Shown here in pieces: positions 13,888 to 15,148 of a DNA stretch of 15,148 bases. The notes under the pieces are model-generated. The model saw only the letters and a list, made by a program, of their open reading frames with translations. It was not told where the DNA came from and did no database searches. This DNA is from Onstottus_B arcticum (GTDB taxonomy: Bacteria; Acidobacteriota; Blastocatellia; UBA7656), in the NCBI GenBank assembly GCA_038040485.1, contig JBBPIE010000062.1, forward strand, positions 1 to 15,148, in the 5' to 3' direction. A program made the position numbers and the translations under genes. Numbering within the stretch: the first letter of the stretch is position 1; every line of letters begins with the position of its first letter.

Positions 13888-14350
13888 TCAAGGATAGCTG
13901 GTTGGATTCTCGACATTCAGACCCTCGGCTCGAGCTGCGTCGTTTAATTCGGCATCAGCCGAGACGACGGTCAGCGGCGCAAGACCGTTCGATACTCGTT
14001 CTTCGTTTGCTTTGAGCGCCGCCGCCAGTTGCACCGCGTCATATCCGCGCAAGGCGTGCTTTTCGGCCAAACGCGATGCCTCCAATATTACGTCCTCTGT
14101 TATGGCAACTGCGTAAAACGCCGGCGGAGGTCAGTTCGGAAGCGGCGCAAACCCTTCGTTGACTGACTGGCCGTGATGGTGTTTCCTTTCTGTCTCCTGA
14201 CCAGAGCCGCGCAAACTTCAACCTCCGTTATTCTGCGCAATAGAGTCGATTCTTTGTCGACGGGCGCAACAGACTCAAGACGAATGTGGTGCCTTACTCG
14301 CGAGCAAAGCGCTTCACAAGCGCGCTGCTGTCAAAGAAGAAGGTTGGCAT
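13888..14350 (-). pseudogene. VapC-like PIN-domain toxin, inactivated
   Basis: Read across three frames, the segment gives a complete PIN-domain toxin. MPTFFFDSSALVKRFARE (with the first acidic residue, Asp7) meets a TAA stop and is followed by GTTFVLSLL. After a frameshift near 14236 comes RITEVEVCAALVRR with the conserved glutamates. After a second shift near 14105 comes AITEDVILEASRLAEKHALR, then GYDAVQLAAAL and VVSADAELNDAARAEGL with the C-terminal acidic residues. PIN toxins are Mg2+-dependent RNases. The ATG at 14350 overlaps the antitoxin stop as TAATG, the usual coupled arrangement. One nonsense codon plus two frameshifts make a functional toxin very unlikely. Confidence 0.8.
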
Positions 14351-14634
14351 TATCCGCGTTCGCGAATGATGGTTTCAGAGAGAGGCTCTCCTTGAACTTC
14401 GATGGGCTCGAATGCGTCAAACTCCTCGTCCCTTTCATCGCGGGAGGGAATCTCGTTGATGACTCCTTTCGCCAGGAGGTAGCGCTCAAACTCGTCTTCT
14501 CGCGCTTCGTTCTCTTTTGCCGCCACCGCAGTCCGCTCTTGCTCGCGAAGATAGTTTGTCAACTGCTCGGCAAGCTGGCGCACTTCGGGCAACGGCAATT
14601 TTTCAATTTCCTTTAGAAGTTCTGGCGGGATCAT
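14350..14634 (-). CDS. Antitoxin-like protein of a VapBC-type module
   Basis: This is a 94-residue acidic and mostly helical protein. It starts MIPPELLKEIEKLPLPEVRQ, continues with a charged helix (AAKENEAREDEFERYLLAKG) and ends in an acidic tail rich in Glu and Asp. GAGG (in 14644-14648) lies about 9 nt before the ATG. The coupling to the PIN pseudogene (TAATG) is what identifies it as the antitoxin; on its own it has no clear DNA-binding motif, though the first 35 residues could be the dimerisation or DNA-binding part. The frame is intact while its toxin is broken, so it is now an orphan antitoxin. Confidence 0.65.
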   Translation of the reverse strand: MIPPELLKEIEKLPLPEVRQLAEQLTNYLREQERTAVAAKENEAREDEFERYLLAKGVINEIPSRDERDEEFDAFEPIEVQGEPLSETIIRERG

Positions 14635-14663
14635 CGTTCATTACCTCTGACGTTTTCACTTTA

Positions 14664-14762
14664 TCACTCAATCACTGGTTTCGTTGCTTGAATTGTTCGG
14701 CAGGACACACTAATTTGAAGCCCTGGAGCTACAAGAAGGTTTGAATCCAGGATTACCGGCAT
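14664..14762 (-). pseudogene. Stub of a second PIN-domain toxin
   Basis: The frame begins MPVILDSNLLVA, a typical PIN-domain opening with its first active-site Asp (residue 6), at an ATG overlapping the upstream antitoxin stop as TGATG. After about 12 residues the PIN character is lost, and unrelated sequence runs to a TGA at 14664-14666. More than 90% of a usual PIN toxin (about 130 residues) is missing. The sequence that replaces it leads directly into the other antitoxin gene. Confidence 0.55.
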
Positions 14763-14935
14763 CAGATCGTGCGCGTTCCGGCCTCTCGAATGTCGCGGAT
14801 GACGGCAGCCGCGTCGACAGTCGGAAGCCCAGAAGCAATCTGACGCAGACGAAGCAATGCATCACGAACCGTGGTTGGATCGGGTGCTTCAGCTTGACTT
14901 GAAGTCCCTTCTAAGAATTCAGTGGTTTCAGGCAT
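14762..14935 (-). CDS. Small antitoxin-like protein (57 residues)
   Basis: An intact frame from ATG (14935) to TGA (14762-14764). The sequence has an acidic, flexible N-terminus (ETTEFLEGTSSQAEAPDP) and a helical C-terminal part (VRDALLRLRQIASGLPTVDA, then AAVIRDIREAGTR). The 1-nt TGATG overlap with the PIN stub is the signature of an antitoxin followed by its toxin. A purine-rich AGAGAG near the start may be the ribosome site. No family name is assigned. If it is still made, it has no cognate toxin here. Confidence 0.55.
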   Translation of the reverse strand: MPETTEFLEGTSSQAEAPDPTTVRDALLRLRQIASGLPTVDAAAVIRDIREAGTRTI

Positions 14936-15148
14936 AGTCTCTCTTATCTCCGGTCCTAAGATGCCATTCTAACTTGCCGCTGTCTAGTGCGTGAACAGCA
15001 AAATACAAGCCTGTCTTTCATCGAACGGCGCGATGGGCCTTCTGGCAGGAAGAGCCAGCCTGCGCCTTCTGCATCGATGGCAGGGAGCCGCATTCCTCAC
15101 TTGGCCGGGGACGGCGCCTTTGGCGCGAGCGCGGTCCTCGAGTACAGG
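14936..15148. other. Window end without a recognisable gene
   Basis: A GC-rich tail (15030-15148) is open in a plus-strand frame and partly open on the minus strand, but its composition (repeated GCC/GGC runs, a GGCGCC pair) looks non-coding or repeat-like. The antitoxin promoter should lie at 14940-15000, but no clear elements are seen. Confidence 0.45.

Noticed and set aside
13888..14085. Stand-alone 65-residue protein
   Set aside because: It is only the C-terminal third of the broken PIN toxin; the preceding parts are readable in other frames up to 14350.
15030..15148. Partial gene running off the right edge
   Set aside because: Both strands are partly open but show only GC-biased composition with no recognisable protein pattern.

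Overview
The window looks like chromosomal DNA from a moderately GC-rich, probably Gram-negative soil bacterium. Several predicted proteins are exported, and strong AGGAGG-type ribosome sites precede some starts. The mix of a secreted M28 peptidase, a secreted D-aminoacylase-like amidohydrolase, a periplasmic tandem cupin, intergenic short-repeat arrays and many decayed genes would suit Acidobacteriota (Blastocatellia-like) or a similar soil phylum. That placement is an impression, not a phylogenetic result. A run of 100 N at 5651-5750 marks a scaffold gap inside a repeat array, so this is a draft assembly.

Left part (1-8000), mostly housekeeping or catabolic genes: a VOC/glyoxalase-fold protein (+), a SLC13/DASS-type permease with two TrkA-C domains (-), a roughly 720-bp spacer containing a MITE-like nested inverted repeat, a signal-peptide tandem cupin (+), an amidohydrolase of the N-acyl-D-amino-acid deacylase type (-) and an M28 peptidase (-). 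The spacers are full of repeats: heptad TCTGAC[C/T] arrays at 1-56 and 3784-4013, and a palindrome-rich, roughly 74-bp repeat array at 5608-6184 that inverts in its middle. The peptidase gene itself carries five in-frame copies of a 27-bp minisatellite.

Middle part (8398-12314), the most interesting locus: two minus-strand genes sharing a TAATG stop/start. The first encodes a small TIR-domain protein. The second encodes a 1087-residue protein made of a ParA/MinD-like P-loop domain, an NB-ARC STAND NTPase and eight C-terminal TPRs. This is the layout of a bacterial NLR-like sensor with a separate TIR effector, and an anti-phage (abortive infection) role is the best hypothesis. A possible gene remnant lies on one side (8200-8302) and a broken transposase on the other (12618-13125), as expected for a transferred island.

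Right part (12600-15148), a gene graveyard: the frameshifted transposase fragment, a truncated signal-peptide ORF, a frameshifted TPR-protein fragment, and two PIN-toxin/antitoxin pairs. In both pairs the antitoxin ORF is intact while the toxin is destroyed, one by a stop and two frameshifts, the other by truncation to about 12 PIN-like residues.
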